Below, one piece after another: positions 34,579 to 45,522 of a stretch of DNA of 56,356 nt (positions within the stretch are counted from its first letter, which is position 1; each line of letters opens with the position of its first letter). The DNA is from an uncultured Prevotellaceae bacterium. Its GTDB lineage: Bacteria > Bacteroidota > Bacteroidia > Bacteroidales > Bacteroidaceae. Where the stretch lies: the NCBI GenBank assembly GCA_902762565.1, contig CACWOS010000014.1, forward strand, positions 1 to 56,356. The letters are read 5' to 3'. The translations under genes and the position numbers were made by a program. Under the pieces are notes generated by a model, which saw only the letters and a list, made by a program, of their open reading frames with translations, did no database searches and was not told where the DNA came from.

Positions 34579-34601
34579 TTTTTACTTTTTTACCTTTTTA
34601 C
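34579..34601 (-). repeat. Inverted partner repeat abutting the parvulin start codon
   Basis: On the coding strand: GTAAAAAGGTAAAAAAGTAA then AAA, directly before the ATG. It is complementary at 22 of 23 positions to the signal-peptide repeat at 34505-34527. Confidence 0.85.
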
Positions 34602-34612
34602 TTTTCTACCTC

Positions 34613-36106
<1,494 letters not shown>

Positions 36107-36123
36107 TTAAATTTTATTGCGTG

Positions 36124-36154
36124 CAAAATTACTCATTTTTTCTGAGACAACAAG
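36124..36154 (-). promoter_or_regulatory. Promoter of guaB
   Basis: Minus strand CTTG (36151-36154), 19 bases, TAATTTTG (36124-36131), about 30 bases before the start. Confidence 0.65.
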
Positions 36155-36179
36155 CATTTTCACCTATTATTAATAGGAT

Positions 36180-37226
36180 TTAACGTAGTGTCAGCACTAC
36201 CCCACCCTGTTTGTCGGTTGTCACGACAGCCGTCATCTTGCCCTGACGCCATGTTTTCTGATCGTCGGAAGTGAAGCCATAAGTCTTTAAATCTTTACAA
36301 ACCGCCTCCATATCATCAGTTGCTGTAATGGAGATAGACGTAATAGCCTGCTTACGGCGGGCCAACGAGACGAAAGTCTGATAATCAGCCATCTTAAAGG
36401 TGCCCAAAACAACTTTTGGCGTAGCCTTACCCAAGGTATAGTCATAGCTACGCAACACGGTCTGAGATCCTTTAACAGTACGATTCTGATACAGGCACAC
36501 GGCTAACCCAACAATATCGGTATGGTTACAGGCGGCTGCGAGTCCTGTCTCAATCTTACGGGGAGCCGCCTCGTACTCCTTGTCCTCCATTTCAGAATAT
36601 GCCATCTGATAAGCCTTGGCATCGTCAAGAGCAAAGCCCAACGAATAGCTATTTGTCAGAGAGCCACGCTCATAATGCAGGTTAACGGTACCCAACCGTG
36701 TCTGGATGGTATACGCCTCGCCTTGATTATCCACATAGCCGCTACCATAAACCTTCTGCAGTTCCCCTTTCACAATCTGGAAACGTGTCTTGACATCCTT
36801 TTCAGAATTATAGATGGTCTCATCAGTCACATCGACAGCATACACGCGGTCAGTCTGATCGGAAACCGCCAAGGACACAGTGGCTCGTGCACCATACACC
36901 TCTCCATCGTAGATATACGATTTCGCCGTTTGCTTTCCTTCAGCCTTACGTACTGTAAAACCCTTCTCCAATAACTGCTTTTCAAAGCGGTCACCTTTGA
37001 TACCAAGAGGTATGCCCATGAAAGCATTCCGATTATTGGTGTTATCTGCCAATGTAGCAATGTCAACCATAGCCGTTTGGGCATCATCATCGATGCCGTC
37101 CGTTTTCGTTACAGCGGCCTTCTTTTCTGTCTTGGCCTTTTTCTTAAACAGTTTCTTCAAGAACTGTGCGTCAGCAGGCTGACATGCCCATGCCACTGCC
37201 AACATCATCAAAACAATCTTTTTCAC
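36180..37226 (-). CDS. Exported protein with a domain resembling the asd-linked lipoprotein
   Basis: 348 aa from the GTG at 37226, which gives the signal peptide (V/M)KKIVLMMLAVAWACQPADA; the in-frame TTG at 37241 lies in a repeat tract and is less likely. After a Lys-rich stretch (FLKKLFKKKAKTEKK), residues about 70-215 contain FMGIPLG and LLEKGFTV, then YAVDV and LHYERGSLTNSYS strands. This pattern resembles the lipoprotein at 242-718. The C-terminus has ITSISITATDDM and a second small alpha-beta unit. Function unknown. It follows recQ by 54 bases and may be co-transcribed. Confidence 0.72.
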   Translation of the reverse strand: MKKIVLMMLAVAWACQPADAQFLKKLFKKKAKTEKKAAVTKTDGIDDDAQTAMVDIATLADNTNNRNAFMGIPLGIKGDRFEKQLLEKGFTVRKAEGKQTAKSYIYDGEVYGARATVSLAVSDQTDRVYAVDVTDETIYNSEKDVKTRFQIVKGELQKVYGSGYVDNQGEAYTIQTRLGTVNLHYERGSLTNSYSLGFALDDAKAYQMAYSEMEDKEYEAAPRKIETGLAAACNHTDIVGLAVCLYQNRTVKGSQTVLRSYDYTLGKATPKVVLGTFKMADYQTFVSLARRKQAITSISITATDDMEAVCKDLKTYGFTSDDQKTWRQGKMTAVVTTDKQGGVVLTLR

Positions 37227-37231
37227 CTTAA

Positions 37232-37262
37232 TAACTATCAATTATCAACTCTCAATTATCAA
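37232..37262. repeat. CTATCAATTATCAACTCTC simple repeat
   Basis: Degenerate TCAATTA units between the recQ stop and the exported-protein start, of the same family as 13261-13309. Confidence 0.6.
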
Positions 37263-37280
37263 TATAGGCAGAAAGCCGCA

Positions 37281-39467
37281 TCAGTTGGCCATATCAGATA
37301 TGAACTTGATGCGAACCAGTCGGATTTCATCCTCAGAACACTCCTGGCCCAGTTCGTTAATAGCATCCTCCAAAGAGTCTGACTCACTTTCCGAGAAATA
37401 ATCATAGATGTCGTCAATATGATCCTCATCCATGACCTCTTCCAAGAAGTAGTCAATATTCAACTTGGTGCCACTATATACAATAGCCTCCACTTCGTCC
37501 AAAAGTTCCTCAAACTCCAGTCCTTGTGCCGTCGCAATATCATCAAGGGCTATCTGACGGTCAATGGACTGGATAATCTTCACCTTCAGTAACGACTTCT
37601 TAGCCACCGTACGGACACGTAAATCAGAATGACGCTCTATCTCGTTCTCGTCACAATAGCTCTTAATCAGGTCGACAAATTCCTTGGCATAGGGTTGTTT
37701 TACCTTACCCTCACCTACGCCCTGGATATTCTTCAGTTCTTCAAGTGTGACAGGATAGTCGGTAGCCATCTGCTCAATGCTGACATCCTGGAAGATGACA
37801 TATGGCGGACGTTCCAAGCGTCTGGACACCTTCTTTCGCAAATCACGCAACATAGCACTCAACGTAGGATCAAGGGCACTTGTACCACCTTCAGAATCAG
37901 AAGACACCAATTCATAATCCTCACTAAACTCATTATCCTCTACAATCATAAAGGACTCTGGTTTCTTGATATACTTCTTACCTGCCGACGTCAACTTCAG
38001 CAGTCCGTAGTTCTCCACATCTTTCTTAAGATAGCCAGCAATCAGTGCTTGACGGATAACCGGATTCCAATGTTTCCCTTCCATATCCTCACCAGCACCG
38101 AATAACTCATGATTCTGATGCTTATGGGCAATGATCTCCTCAGTTTCATGACCCGACAGGAAATCGATGATATGCTCGGCACGGAAATTCTCCTTTAAAG
38201 CCTGCACAGTCTTCAACACAAGAATCAACTGTTCCTGGGCTTCAATCTTGACTTTCGGATGCAGGCAATTGTCACAATTATGACAGTTCTCCTGAGTATA
38301 GTCCTCACCAAAATAATGCATCAGCATCTTACGACGACAGACACTGGTCTCTGCATATGCGGCCGTCTCAGCCAGCAACTGGCGGCCAATATCCTGCTCT
38401 GCCACAGGCTTACCTTCCATAAACTTGTCGAGCTTCTGCAAGTCCTTATGGGCATAGAACGTGATACACATGCCCTCGCCACCGTCACGACCGGCACGTC
38501 CCGTTTCCTGATAGTAGCCCTCCAACGACTTTGGAATATCGTAGTGAATCACAAAACGTACATCAGGCTTATCGATACCCATACCAAAGGCGATGGTAGC
38601 CACTATGACATCGATACGCTCCATCAGGAAGTCATCCTGTGTCTGCGACCTGAGCCCCGATTCCAATCCTGCATGATAGGCAGCTGCCTTGATATCGTTG
38701 GCTTTCAGGATCTCTGCCAGTTCTTCCACCTTCTTTCGTGAAAGACAGTAAATGATGCCACTCTTGCCTGGATGCTGCTTGATAAACTTGATGATATCCT
38801 TATCAACATCTATCGTCTTCGGACGTACTTCATAGTAAAGGTTTGGCCTATTGAAGGAGCTCTTAAACTCCTTAGCATCCATAATGCCCAGATTCTTCTT
38901 GATATCCGTACGAACCTTATCCGTTGCCGTCGCTGTCAAAGCAATAATCGGCGCTACACCTATCTCATTAATGATGGGACGGATACGACGATATTCCGGA
39001 CGGAAGTCATGGCCCCACTCTGAGATACAGTGAGCTTCATCTATGGCATAGAATGATATCTTGGCTTGTTTGAGGAACTCTACGTTCTCTTCCTTGGTAA
39101 GCGATTCCGGAGCCACATACAGCAACTTTGTCTTACCTGCCAGGATATCGGCTTTCACCTGATCGATAGCCGACTTGTTGAGCGACGAGTTCAGATAATG
39201 GGCCGTACCTTCGTCACTCATCGAACTGATAACGTCCACCTGATTCTTCATCAGCGCTATCAACGGAGAGATAACGATGGCCGTACCTTCCATCAGCAAT
39301 GAAGGCAACTGGTAGCACAACGACTTGCCGCCACCTGTTGGCATCAGTACAAAGGTATCATTGCCATCTAGCAGATTCTGCACAATAGCTTCCTGATCAC
39401 CTTTAAACTTATCGAAGCCAAAGTATTTCTTCAAGGCTTCTGTCAGATTCTCATGTTTTTTTGCCAT
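37281..39467 (-). CDS. recQ: ATP-dependent DNA helicase RecQ
   Basis: 728 aa. A 3'-5' helicase in recombination repair. Helicase motif I TGGGKS (44-49), DEAH box (143-146) followed by CISEWGHDFRPEY, and motif VI QETGRAGRDG. The RQC domain has the zinc cluster CRRKML...CHNCDNC near 370-400. An HRDC domain lies near 530-600 and a further helical C-terminus extends to the acidic end (FSESESDSLEDAINEL), as in Bacteroidota RecQ. It starts 14 bases after clpX and belongs to the clpP-clpX-recQ order. Confidence 0.95.
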   Translation of the reverse strand: MAKKHENLTEALKKYFGFDKFKGDQEAIVQNLLDGNDTFVLMPTGGGKSLCYQLPSLLMEGTAIVISPLIALMKNQVDVISSMSDEGTAHYLNSSLNKSAIDQVKADILAGKTKLLYVAPESLTKEENVEFLKQAKISFYAIDEAHCISEWGHDFRPEYRRIRPIINEIGVAPIIALTATATDKVRTDIKKNLGIMDAKEFKSSFNRPNLYYEVRPKTIDVDKDIIKFIKQHPGKSGIIYCLSRKKVEELAEILKANDIKAAAYHAGLESGLRSQTQDDFLMERIDVIVATIAFGMGIDKPDVRFVIHYDIPKSLEGYYQETGRAGRDGGEGMCITFYAHKDLQKLDKFMEGKPVAEQDIGRQLLAETAAYAETSVCRRKMLMHYFGEDYTQENCHNCDNCLHPKVKIEAQEQLILVLKTVQALKENFRAEHIIDFLSGHETEEIIAHKHQNHELFGAGEDMEGKHWNPVIRQALIAGYLKKDVENYGLLKLTSAGKKYIKKPESFMIVEDNEFSEDYELVSSDSEGGTSALDPTLSAMLRDLRKKVSRRLERPPYVIFQDVSIEQMATDYPVTLEELKNIQGVGEGKVKQPYAKEFVDLIKSYCDENEIERHSDLRVRTVAKKSLLKVKIIQSIDRQIALDDIATAQGLEFEELLDEVEAIVYSGTKLNIDYFLEEVMDEDHIDDIYDYFSESESDSLEDAINELGQECSEDEIRLVRIKFISDMAN

Positions 39468-39481
39468 AGACTCTTATTTTA

Positions 39482-40702
39482 TTACGCAGCGATGTGTGAC
39501 TTCTCGAGTTGCTTTTGAGCGTACTCTGCTGTCACCTCAAAGGATTTTATACGTTTAGAGGGTACCTCGAACATGGCATCCATCATGATATTCTCCACGA
39601 TAGAGCGCAAGCCACGGGCTCCCAGTTTGTAGTCAACAGCCTTGTCAACGATTACCTTTAAAGCTTCATCGCTGAACGTCAAGGTAATACCATCCATCTG
39701 GAACAGCTTCTCATACTGCTTGATGATGGAGTTCTTGGGCTCCGTCAGAATTCTTGTCAGCGCCTTCCGATCCAAGGGGTTCAGATAGGTAAGTACAGGC
39801 AGACGACCTATGAGTTCCGGGATGAGTCCAAACGACTTCAAGTCCTGAGGCAGGACGTACTGCATCAGTTCGTTCTTGTCTATCTTACGAACATTTTGTA
39901 CTGAATTATAGCCTACGGTATGCGTATTCAGACGTTGTGCTATCTTACGTTCAATACCATCGAAGGCACCACCACAGATGAACAGGATGTTACGGGTGTC
40001 AACGGCAATATACTCCTGATCAGGATGCTTACGGCCACCCTTGGGAGGAACATTGACGTTCGTACCCTCCAGCAACTTCAGCAGGCCTTGTTGCACACCT
40101 TCTCCACTGACATCACGCGTAATGGAAGGATTATCCGTCTTACGTGCTATCTTATCAACCTCATCAATAAACACAATACCACGCTGTGCGGCTTCCACAT
40201 TATAATCAGCCACCTGCAACAGACGAGTCAGAATACTCTCGACATCTTCGCCCACGTAACCTGCCTCTGTAAACACCGTTGCATCAACAATAGTAAAAGG
40301 AACATCAAGCAGTTTGGCGATCGTACGTGCCAGCAGGGTCTTACCCGTACCTGTTGAGCCTACCATAATGATATTGGACTTCTCTATCTCAACACCATCA
40401 TCACTAGAGGGCTGCTGCAGGCGCTTGAAGTGATTATATACAGCTACTGACAAGAATCGTTTAGCCTCATCCTGTCCAATGACATACTGATCCAGATAGT
40501 CTTTAATCTCCTTGGGCTTGGGTAATGCCTTTTTACTATATTTGGGTTCGGCACGTTTCGCATCAGGGCCATAGCCATTGGCAGTAGCCACTTGATAGGC
40601 TTGTACGGCACAATCTTCACAGATACAGCCGTTCACACCCGTTATCAGGAGCCTGACATCACGCTCCGAACGTCCACAGAAATTACATGTTTTTCTTGTC
40701 AT
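39482..40702 (-). CDS. clpX: ATP-dependent protease ATPase subunit ClpX
   Basis: 406 aa. The N-terminal zinc-binding domain (CNFCGR ... CICEDC) is followed by an AAA+ module with Walker A GSTGTGKT near 113-120 and Walker [11 protein letters not shown] near 175-184. Pore loops and the C-terminal domain are intact. ClpX unfolds tagged proteins and feeds them to ClpP, encoded 9 bases upstream. Confidence 0.97.
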   Translation of the reverse strand: MTRKTCNFCGRSERDVRLLITGVNGCICEDCAVQAYQVATANGYGPDAKRAEPKYSKKALPKPKEIKDYLDQYVIGQDEAKRFLSVAVYNHFKRLQQPSSDDGVEIEKSNIIMVGSTGTGKTLLARTIAKLLDVPFTIVDATVFTEAGYVGEDVESILTRLLQVADYNVEAAQRGIVFIDEVDKIARKTDNPSITRDVSGEGVQQGLLKLLEGTNVNVPPKGGRKHPDQEYIAVDTRNILFICGGAFDGIERKIAQRLNTHTVGYNSVQNVRKIDKNELMQYVLPQDLKSFGLIPELIGRLPVLTYLNPLDRKALTRILTEPKNSIIKQYEKLFQMDGITLTFSDEALKVIVDKAVDYKLGARGLRSIVENIMMDAMFEVPSKRIKSFEVTAEYAQKQLEKSHIAA

Positions 40703-40711
40703 TCCTCTTGT

Positions 40712-41383
40712 TTACTTCTTCTTCAGAACCTGGTCTATCATGCCATACTCTTTAGCCTCTTCTGCTGTCATCCAGTAGTTGCGATCAGAATCGTTCCACA
40801 CCTTGTCATATGGCGTATGCGAATGTTCAGAGATGATTGTATACAGTTCCTTCTTGAACTTCATAATCTCCTTGGCTTCAATCTCGATATCGGAAGCCTG
40901 GCCCTGTACTCCACCTAAGGGCTGGTGAATCATCACACGACTATGGGGCAGAGCCGAACGCTTACCCTCTGTACCAGCCACCAACAGGACTGCTGCCATC
41001 GAGGCTGCCATACCCGTACAGATTGTGGCAACATCGCTAGATATAAATTGCATCGTATCATAGATACCCAGTCCGGCAGTGACGCTACCACCAGGAGAAT
41101 TCAAATAGATACTGATGTCCTTACCCGAGTCGACAGAGTCAAGATACAGCAGCTGTGCTTGCAAAGTATTGGCAGTATAGTCATCAATCTGTGTACCAAG
41201 AAAGATGATGCGATCCATCATCAATCGTGAAAATACATCCATCTGAGTAACGTTCAACTGACGTTCCTCTAGGATGTAGGGATTCAAATACTGAGCCTGC
41301 GCACTCATCACTTCATCAAGTACCAGACCGTTAATACCAAGATGCTTGGTAGCATATTTTCTAAAGTCGTTATTCATATTCAT
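40712..41383 (-). CDS. clpP: ATP-dependent Clp protease proteolytic subunit
   Basis: 223 aa serine peptidase. Catalytic Ser128 (TGMAASMAA), His153 (MIHQPLGG) and probably Asp200 (DSDRNYW). The N-terminus is about 15 aa longer than the E. coli mature form, consistent with a propeptide. It has its own promoter inside the tig terminator region, and clpX follows at 9 bases. Confidence 0.96.
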   Translation of the reverse strand: MNMNNDFRKYATKHLGINGLVLDEVMSAQAQYLNPYILEERQLNVTQMDVFSRLMMDRIIFLGTQIDDYTANTLQAQLLYLDSVDSGKDISIYLNSPGGSVTAGLGIYDTMQFISSDVATICTGMAASMAAVLLVAGTEGKRSALPHSRVMIHQPLGGVQGQASDIEIEAKEIMKFKKELYTIISEHSHTPYDKVWNDSDRNYWMTAEEAKEYGMIDQVLKKK

Positions 41384-41400
41384 ATTATCAAAGTGAGATA

Positions 41401-41431
41401 CAAAATTACAAGAAAAAAGTCGGAATGCAAA
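41401..41431 (-). promoter_or_regulatory. Promoter of clpP, overlapping the tig terminator
   Basis: Minus strand TTTG (41428-41431), 19 bases, TAATTTTG (41401-41408). The -33 element lies within the loop of the tig terminator hairpin. Confidence 0.7.
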
Positions 41432-41441
41432 ACATCCCGAC
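41413..41441 (-). terminator. Terminator of tig
   Basis: Minus-strand stem GTCGGGATG / CATTCCGAC (one G-U pair), 5-nt loop, followed by T6. Confidence 0.85.
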
Positions 41442-41466
41442 CTTTTTTTTGGTTAAATATCTTTAA

Positions 41467-42816
41467 TTACTTCTCTTGAAGCAATTTCTGAAAGTCTTCA
41501 AGTGTGATATCCTTCTCGTTCAACTTCACCACATTCTTCAGGGCTGCAGTCAGCTTCACATCAACAGCACGATCAACCAATCCATCAACATTCTCACGCT
41601 TCTTCAGCATTTCCTGAGCGTAGTTCTCCAGATACTCGTCGGGGATATTCGACATACCATACTGGGCAAACTGGGCACGAGCAGCCTCCTTGGCTACGTT
41701 CTTCAAGTCATCGTCCTCAATCTTGATGTCCTGAGCAGCGACAAGCTGCTCCTTGATGAGATGCCAACCCAGTTCCTTGATGCTAGCCTCGAAGTTCTTC
41801 TCAACGAAATCGGCGCCCTTATCCTTGTTGTTGTTCAGCATGACACGCTTCAGGATAGCCTCGGGGAACTCGAGCTTGCCAACCTTCTTCTCCATGTGGG
41901 CACGAACGTCCAACAGGAATTTATAGTCACTATCTGACTTGAACTGCTGGCTAATCTGGTCAGCAATCTTCTGACGGAATTCCTTCTCGTCTTTCACATT
42001 ACCCTCACCGTACACCTGATCGAACAGTTTCTGATCAACAGGAGCCTTCACATAACGGCTAATCTCTGTCACCTGGAAAGTAAAGTCACCCTCGTGGTCC
42101 TTCACCTCTTCCTTCTGAATCTTCAGCATAGCACTCACCTCGGCATCATTGTCGGGATAAGCCTTGCGGGGATTCCAAGTGATGACATCACCAAGCTTGC
42201 AGCCGTCGAAGAGCTTCTTCTGGTCGTCGACCTTGATATATTGAGGCATCAGGGAAATTTCAGACAGCTCAATGCCACCTTCCTTGCCAACCTCACGCAG
42301 GTCGCCTTTCAGCATGTCACGCTGTTCGGCATCGTACTGCTCAGCCTTCTCGTACTGGCCTGCACGGCTCTGGTACATCTCTACCTGCTGGTCAATGAGT
42401 TTGTCATCAACTGTAATGTTATAATAGTCAACCTTATCCTTACCTGTCAGCTCAGCCTTGAACTCAGGAGCCACAGCGATATCGAACTTGAAAGTCAGAG
42501 GAGCATCGCTCTCGAAGTCAAGCTGTTCCTGCTGCTCACTGGGCAGAGGCTCACCCAACATCTGAATCTTGTTTTCGCGAATGTATTCATACAACTTCTC
42601 GCCCAACATCTTGTTTATTGCGTCAACCTTAACGCTGGCACCAAACTGGCGCTTAATCATGCCCATGGGAGCCTGACCAGGACGGAAGCCAGGGATGTTA
42701 GCACGCTTACGATAGTCTTTCAGAGTCTTCTCGACTTCTCCTTGATAATCTTCTTTCTCCAATGTAATGGTCATCAAGCCATTGACTTTGTCAGGAGCTT
42801 CAAATGAAATATTCAT
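41467..42816 (-). CDS. tig: Trigger factor
   Basis: 449 aa ribosome-associated chaperone. The ribosome-docking loop GFRPGQAP lies near residue 42. A PPIase-like middle region (about 150-250) and a helical C-terminal cradle follow. It catches nascent chains at the exit tunnel. It precedes clpP and clpX in the familiar tig-clpP-clpX order but is separated from clpP by a terminator and a new promoter. Confidence 0.94.
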   Translation of the reverse strand: MNISFEAPDKVNGLMTITLEKEDYQGEVEKTLKDYRKRANIPGFRPGQAPMGMIKRQFGASVKVDAINKMLGEKLYEYIRENKIQMLGEPLPSEQQEQLDFESDAPLTFKFDIAVAPEFKAELTGKDKVDYYNITVDDKLIDQQVEMYQSRAGQYEKAEQYDAEQRDMLKGDLREVGKEGGIELSEISLMPQYIKVDDQKKLFDGCKLGDVITWNPRKAYPDNDAEVSAMLKIQKEEVKDHEGDFTFQVTEISRYVKAPVDQKLFDQVYGEGNVKDEKEFRQKIADQISQQFKSDSDYKFLLDVRAHMEKKVGKLEFPEAILKRVMLNNNKDKGADFVEKNFEASIKELGWHLIKEQLVAAQDIKIEDDDLKNVAKEAARAQFAQYGMSNIPDEYLENYAQEMLKKRENVDGLVDRAVDVKLTAALKNVVKLNEKDITLEDFQKLLQEK

Positions 42817-42882
42817 CTCTTTTATACCTTAATTATATTATTCCTTATTCTATTTATTAAGCAAAGTCCACTTTTGAGCGTG

Positions 42883-42890
42883 CAAAGGTA
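42883..42890 (-). promoter_or_regulatory. -7 box of tig
   Basis: TACCTTTG on the minus strand about 67 bases before the tig start. There is no clear TTTG at the proper distance; that place is filled by the repeat arm at 42899-42911. Confidence 0.55.
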
Positions 42891-42898
42891 CATAATAT

Positions 42899-42986
42899 TT
42901 TGAACTTTGAAGTTTGAAGATTGAAGATTATGGTTACTCTTTAATGATATTTAACGTTTTACGTATCATAAAGTTCAAAGTTCAAA
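42899..42986. repeat. Inverted simple repeats between tig and lptB
   Basis: TTTGAACTTTGAA (42899-42911) and its exact reverse complement TTCAAAGTTCAAA (42974-42986), each embedded in more of the same repeat. The arms are 62 bases apart. The right tract runs into the lptB stop codon. Confidence 0.8.
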
Positions 42987-42995
42987 CTACAAAAG

Positions 42996-43811
42996 TCAAA
43001 GTTCCTCCTCTGCCTTACGTTGTTCTTCTAATGCGGAGAAGTCTTTCTGACGCAGGACAAACGACTCCGTCAGATAGTTTTTTCGAACCACTGGATTGGC
43101 AGCTAGTTCCTCTGGCGAACCCTGGAAGAGAATACGGCCTTCAAACAACAAATAGGCACGGTTGGTAATACACAGCGTATCTTCCACATTATGGTCTGTA
43201 ATGAGGATGCCGATGTTCTTGTCTTTCAGTTTCCAGACAATAAACTGGATATCCTCTACAGCAATAGGGTCGACGCCAGCAAAAGGTTCGTCAAGCATGA
43301 TGAATTTAGGTTCGATGGCCAGACAGCGGGCTATCTCCGTACGACGACGTTCACCGCCCGACAGACGGTCACCCAGGTTCTTGCGCACCTTTTCCAGACG
43401 GAACTCCTTAATCAAGCTTTCCAACTTCTCCAACTGATAGTCACGAGGCTTGCCCGTCATCTCCAGTACCGAGAGAATATTATCCTCGACCGTCATCTTA
43501 CGGAACACTGAAGCTTCCTGAGCCAAATAGCCAATGCCAGCACGAGCACGCCTGTAAACCGGGTATGTGGTAACATCCTCGTCGCCTAGGTAAATATGAC
43601 CACCATTCGGTACTATCAGGCCAGTTGTCATATAAAACGATGTCGTCTTACCGGCACCATTAGGGCCAAGCAATCCGACTATCTCGCCTTGCTTCACGTC
43701 GAACGACACATCATTTACCACGGTACGCTTGCCATAGATCTTCACCAAATGCTCTGTTCGAAGTACCAGACGTTCCTGTTCTTGCTGTTGTATCTCGTTT
43801 TGATTCTCCAT
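42996..43811 (-). CDS. lptB: LPS export ABC transporter ATPase LptB
   Basis: 271 aa from ATG 43811; a GTG at 43823 is in frame but lies in repeat sequence. Walker A GPNGAGKT near 45-52, signature LSGGERRR, Walker [17 protein letters not shown], which is the characteristic LptB form. It powers LPS extraction with LptF/G, which are not in the window. The gene begins 22 bases after mlaF. The C-terminus is extended by a charged tail ([10 protein letters not shown]). Confidence 0.93.
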   Translation of the reverse strand: MENQNEIQQQEQERLVLRTEHLVKIYGKRTVVNDVSFDVKQGEIVGLLGPNGAGKTTSFYMTTGLIVPNGGHIYLGDEDVTTYPVYRRARAGIGYLAQEASVFRKMTVEDNILSVLEMTGKPRDYQLEKLESLIKEFRLEKVRKNLGDRLSGGERRRTEIARCLAIEPKFIMLDEPFAGVDPIAVEDIQFIVWKLKDKNIGILITDHNVEDTLCITNRAYLLFEGRILFQGSPEELAANPVVRKNYLTESFVLRQKDFSALEEQRKAEEEL

Positions 43812-43812
43812 C

Positions 43813-43846
43813 TCACCATTCACTTTTCATTATTCACTTTTCACTA
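43813..43846. repeat. GTGAAAAGTGAATAAT simple repeat between mlaF and lptB
   Basis: Units of GTGAAAA / GTGAATA cover the mlaF stop and the lptB leader. Same family as 14732-14760. Confidence 0.7.
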
Positions 43847-44601
43847 GCGCGTAGCGCACTCCTCATCTCTTTCAGCAAATCGCTGGCAAAGATAAAGTCC
43901 GTCAGCCGTTTATTCGTGGAGCCCATAATTTCAGCCGACACGCCTTGCCATTCCTTATGACCTTCATAGATGAAGATGATATTCTCACCAATTCCCATCA
44001 CTGAGTTCATATCGTGGGTATTGATGATGGTCGTCATGTTAAACTCCTGTGTGATAGAATGCAACAGGTCGTCAATCACTAATGATGTCTTGGGGTCGAG
44101 ACCACTATTGGGCTCGTCACAAAACAGGTATTTCGGATTCAGAGCAATGGCACGGGCAATGGCTACACGCTTCTGCATACCACCACTGATCTCACCAGGG
44201 AACTTCTGTTCGGCACCTAGCAAATTGACGCGATCCAGACAGTCCATTGCACGACGTTCACGCTCACGCAGATTCATCGTCGAAAACATGTCAAGGGGAA
44301 ACATCACATTCTCCAGAACTGTCAACGAATCAAAAAGTGCTGCCGACTGGAATATCATGCCCATCTCGCGACGCATGTACACTTTCTCTTGTTTCGACAT
44401 GCCCACAAAGTCACGACCATCATACAGTATCTGACCACTGGTAGGCTCCAGCAGACCCACCAAATTCTTCATCAGCACAGTCTTTCCGCTTCCGCTCTGT
44501 CCGATAATCAGATTGGTCTTGCCATCTTCAAAGACAGTGCAGATATCCTTCAGCACATCCTTGTCTTCAAAGCTCTTATATAAATTCTTGACTTCTATCA
44601 T
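43834..44601 (-). CDS. MlaF-like phospholipid-transport ATPase
   Basis: 255 aa ABC ATPase of the MCE/Mla type. Walker A GQSGSGKT near 34-41, Q-loop, signature ISGGMQKRVAIARA and Walker B YLFCDEPNSGLDP. The SGGMQKR form is typical of MlaF. It overlaps mlaE by 4 bp (ATGA). The MCE partner mlaD is absent here. It should power lipid traffic between inner and outer membranes. Confidence 0.93.
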   Translation of the reverse strand: MIEVKNLYKSFEDKDVLKDICTVFEDGKTNLIIGQSGSGKTVLMKNLVGLLEPTSGQILYDGRDFVGMSKQEKVYMRREMGMIFQSAALFDSLTVLENVMFPLDMFSTMNLRERERRAMDCLDRVNLLGAEQKFPGEISGGMQKRVAIARAIALNPKYLFCDEPNSGLDPKTSLVIDDLLHSITQEFNMTTIINTHDMNSVMGIGENIIFIYEGHKEWQGVSAEIMGSTNKRLTDFIFASDLLKEMRSALRASEK

Positions 44602-45350
44602 GACAGCAACTGTGTTAAGAATACATCAGAACAAAGAATGAGCACACTCGAAGACACCACAGCATCCGTTGAGGCCTTACCCACATTGACACTACCGCCC
44701 TCGACGGTATAACCGAAATACGAGGGCACCGCACTGATAATAAAAGCAAAGAAGAGGCTCTTGATGATACTCATCCACACGAACCAGGGTTGGAAAGCAT
44801 GCTGAAGACCTAACGTCAGATCGTCTGGCACGATAATATGTCCGATATATGCCGTACCATAGGCCCCTAAGATACCCATCGCCGACGAGAAGATGACCAG
44901 CAATGGCATGATGGTCAGCATACCTAGGATTTTAGGCAAAATTAGATAACAAGCAGAGTTCACGCCCATAATCTCCAAGGCATCAATCTGCTGTGTCACA
45001 CGCATCGTACCAATCTCTGACGCGATGTTCGAACCGACCTTACCTGCCAATATCAAACACATAATACTGCTAGAGAACTCCAACAGCATGATTTCACGCG
45101 TCGTATAGCCACTCACCCATCGAGGCATCCAAGGGCTCTGGATGTTCAGCTTCATCTGAATACAGATAACTGCACCTATGAAGAACGATATCAACAGCAC
45201 GATACCTATGGAGTTGACACCCAGCTGTGCCATCTCCTTCACATACTGTTTCCAGAACATGCGAAAGCGCTCGGGCATACTGAACGTACGCCCCATTAAT
45301 ATGAGGAATCGACCAAATGTGGTCAGCGCATTATGCAGTAACTTAATCAT
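44598..45350 (-). CDS. MlaE-like phospholipid-transport permease
   Basis: 250 aa from ATG 45350; the in-frame TTG at 45362 overlaps the promoter -7 box and is rejected. Five to six membrane segments; conserved MlaE/TTG2B regions GVNSIGIVLLISFFIGAV and GKVGSNIASEIGTMRV are present, the latter being the coupling helix. First gene of mlaE-mlaF-lptB. Confidence 0.93.
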   Translation of the reverse strand: MIKLLHNALTTFGRFLILMGRTFSMPERFRMFWKQYVKEMAQLGVNSIGIVLLISFFIGAVICIQMKLNIQSPWMPRWVSGYTTREIMLLEFSSSIMCLILAGKVGSNIASEIGTMRVTQQIDALEIMGVNSACYLILPKILGMLTIMPLLVIFSSAMGILGAYGTAYIGHIIVPDDLTLGLQHAFQPWFVWMSIIKSLFFAFIISAVPSYFGYTVEGGSVNVGKASTDAVVSSSVLILCSDVFLTQLLS

Positions 45351-45359
45351 AATTGCCTG

Positions 45360-45391
45360 CAAAATTAGTGCAAATCATGCAAAAAACCAAA
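45360..45391 (-). promoter_or_regulatory. Promoter of mlaE-mlaF-lptB
   Basis: Minus strand TTTG (45388-45391), 20 bases, TAATTTTG (45360-45367), about 10 bases before the ATG. Confidence 0.75.
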
Positions 45392-45430
45392 TTTTTCTTT
45401 CGCTCATTTTCTCTTTTTCTCATTTTTTTG

Positions 45431-45522
45431 TAACTTTGACTTCGCCGAACTTACCTTGCACTCGGAAATGAAAAGAAAAGTGAACTTTCCTTTTGCATTT
45501 CGCTCATTTTTTTGTAACTTTG
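45431..45522 (+). promoter_or_regulatory. Duplicated promoters of the rhamnose-mutarotase-like gene
   Basis: TAACTTTG occurs at 45431-45438 and 45515-45522, each preceded by TTTCGCTCATTTT-like sequence, so the promoter segment appears duplicated. The second has TTTG (45492-45495) at 19 bases and is 36 bases from the ATG at 45559. Confidence 0.65.
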
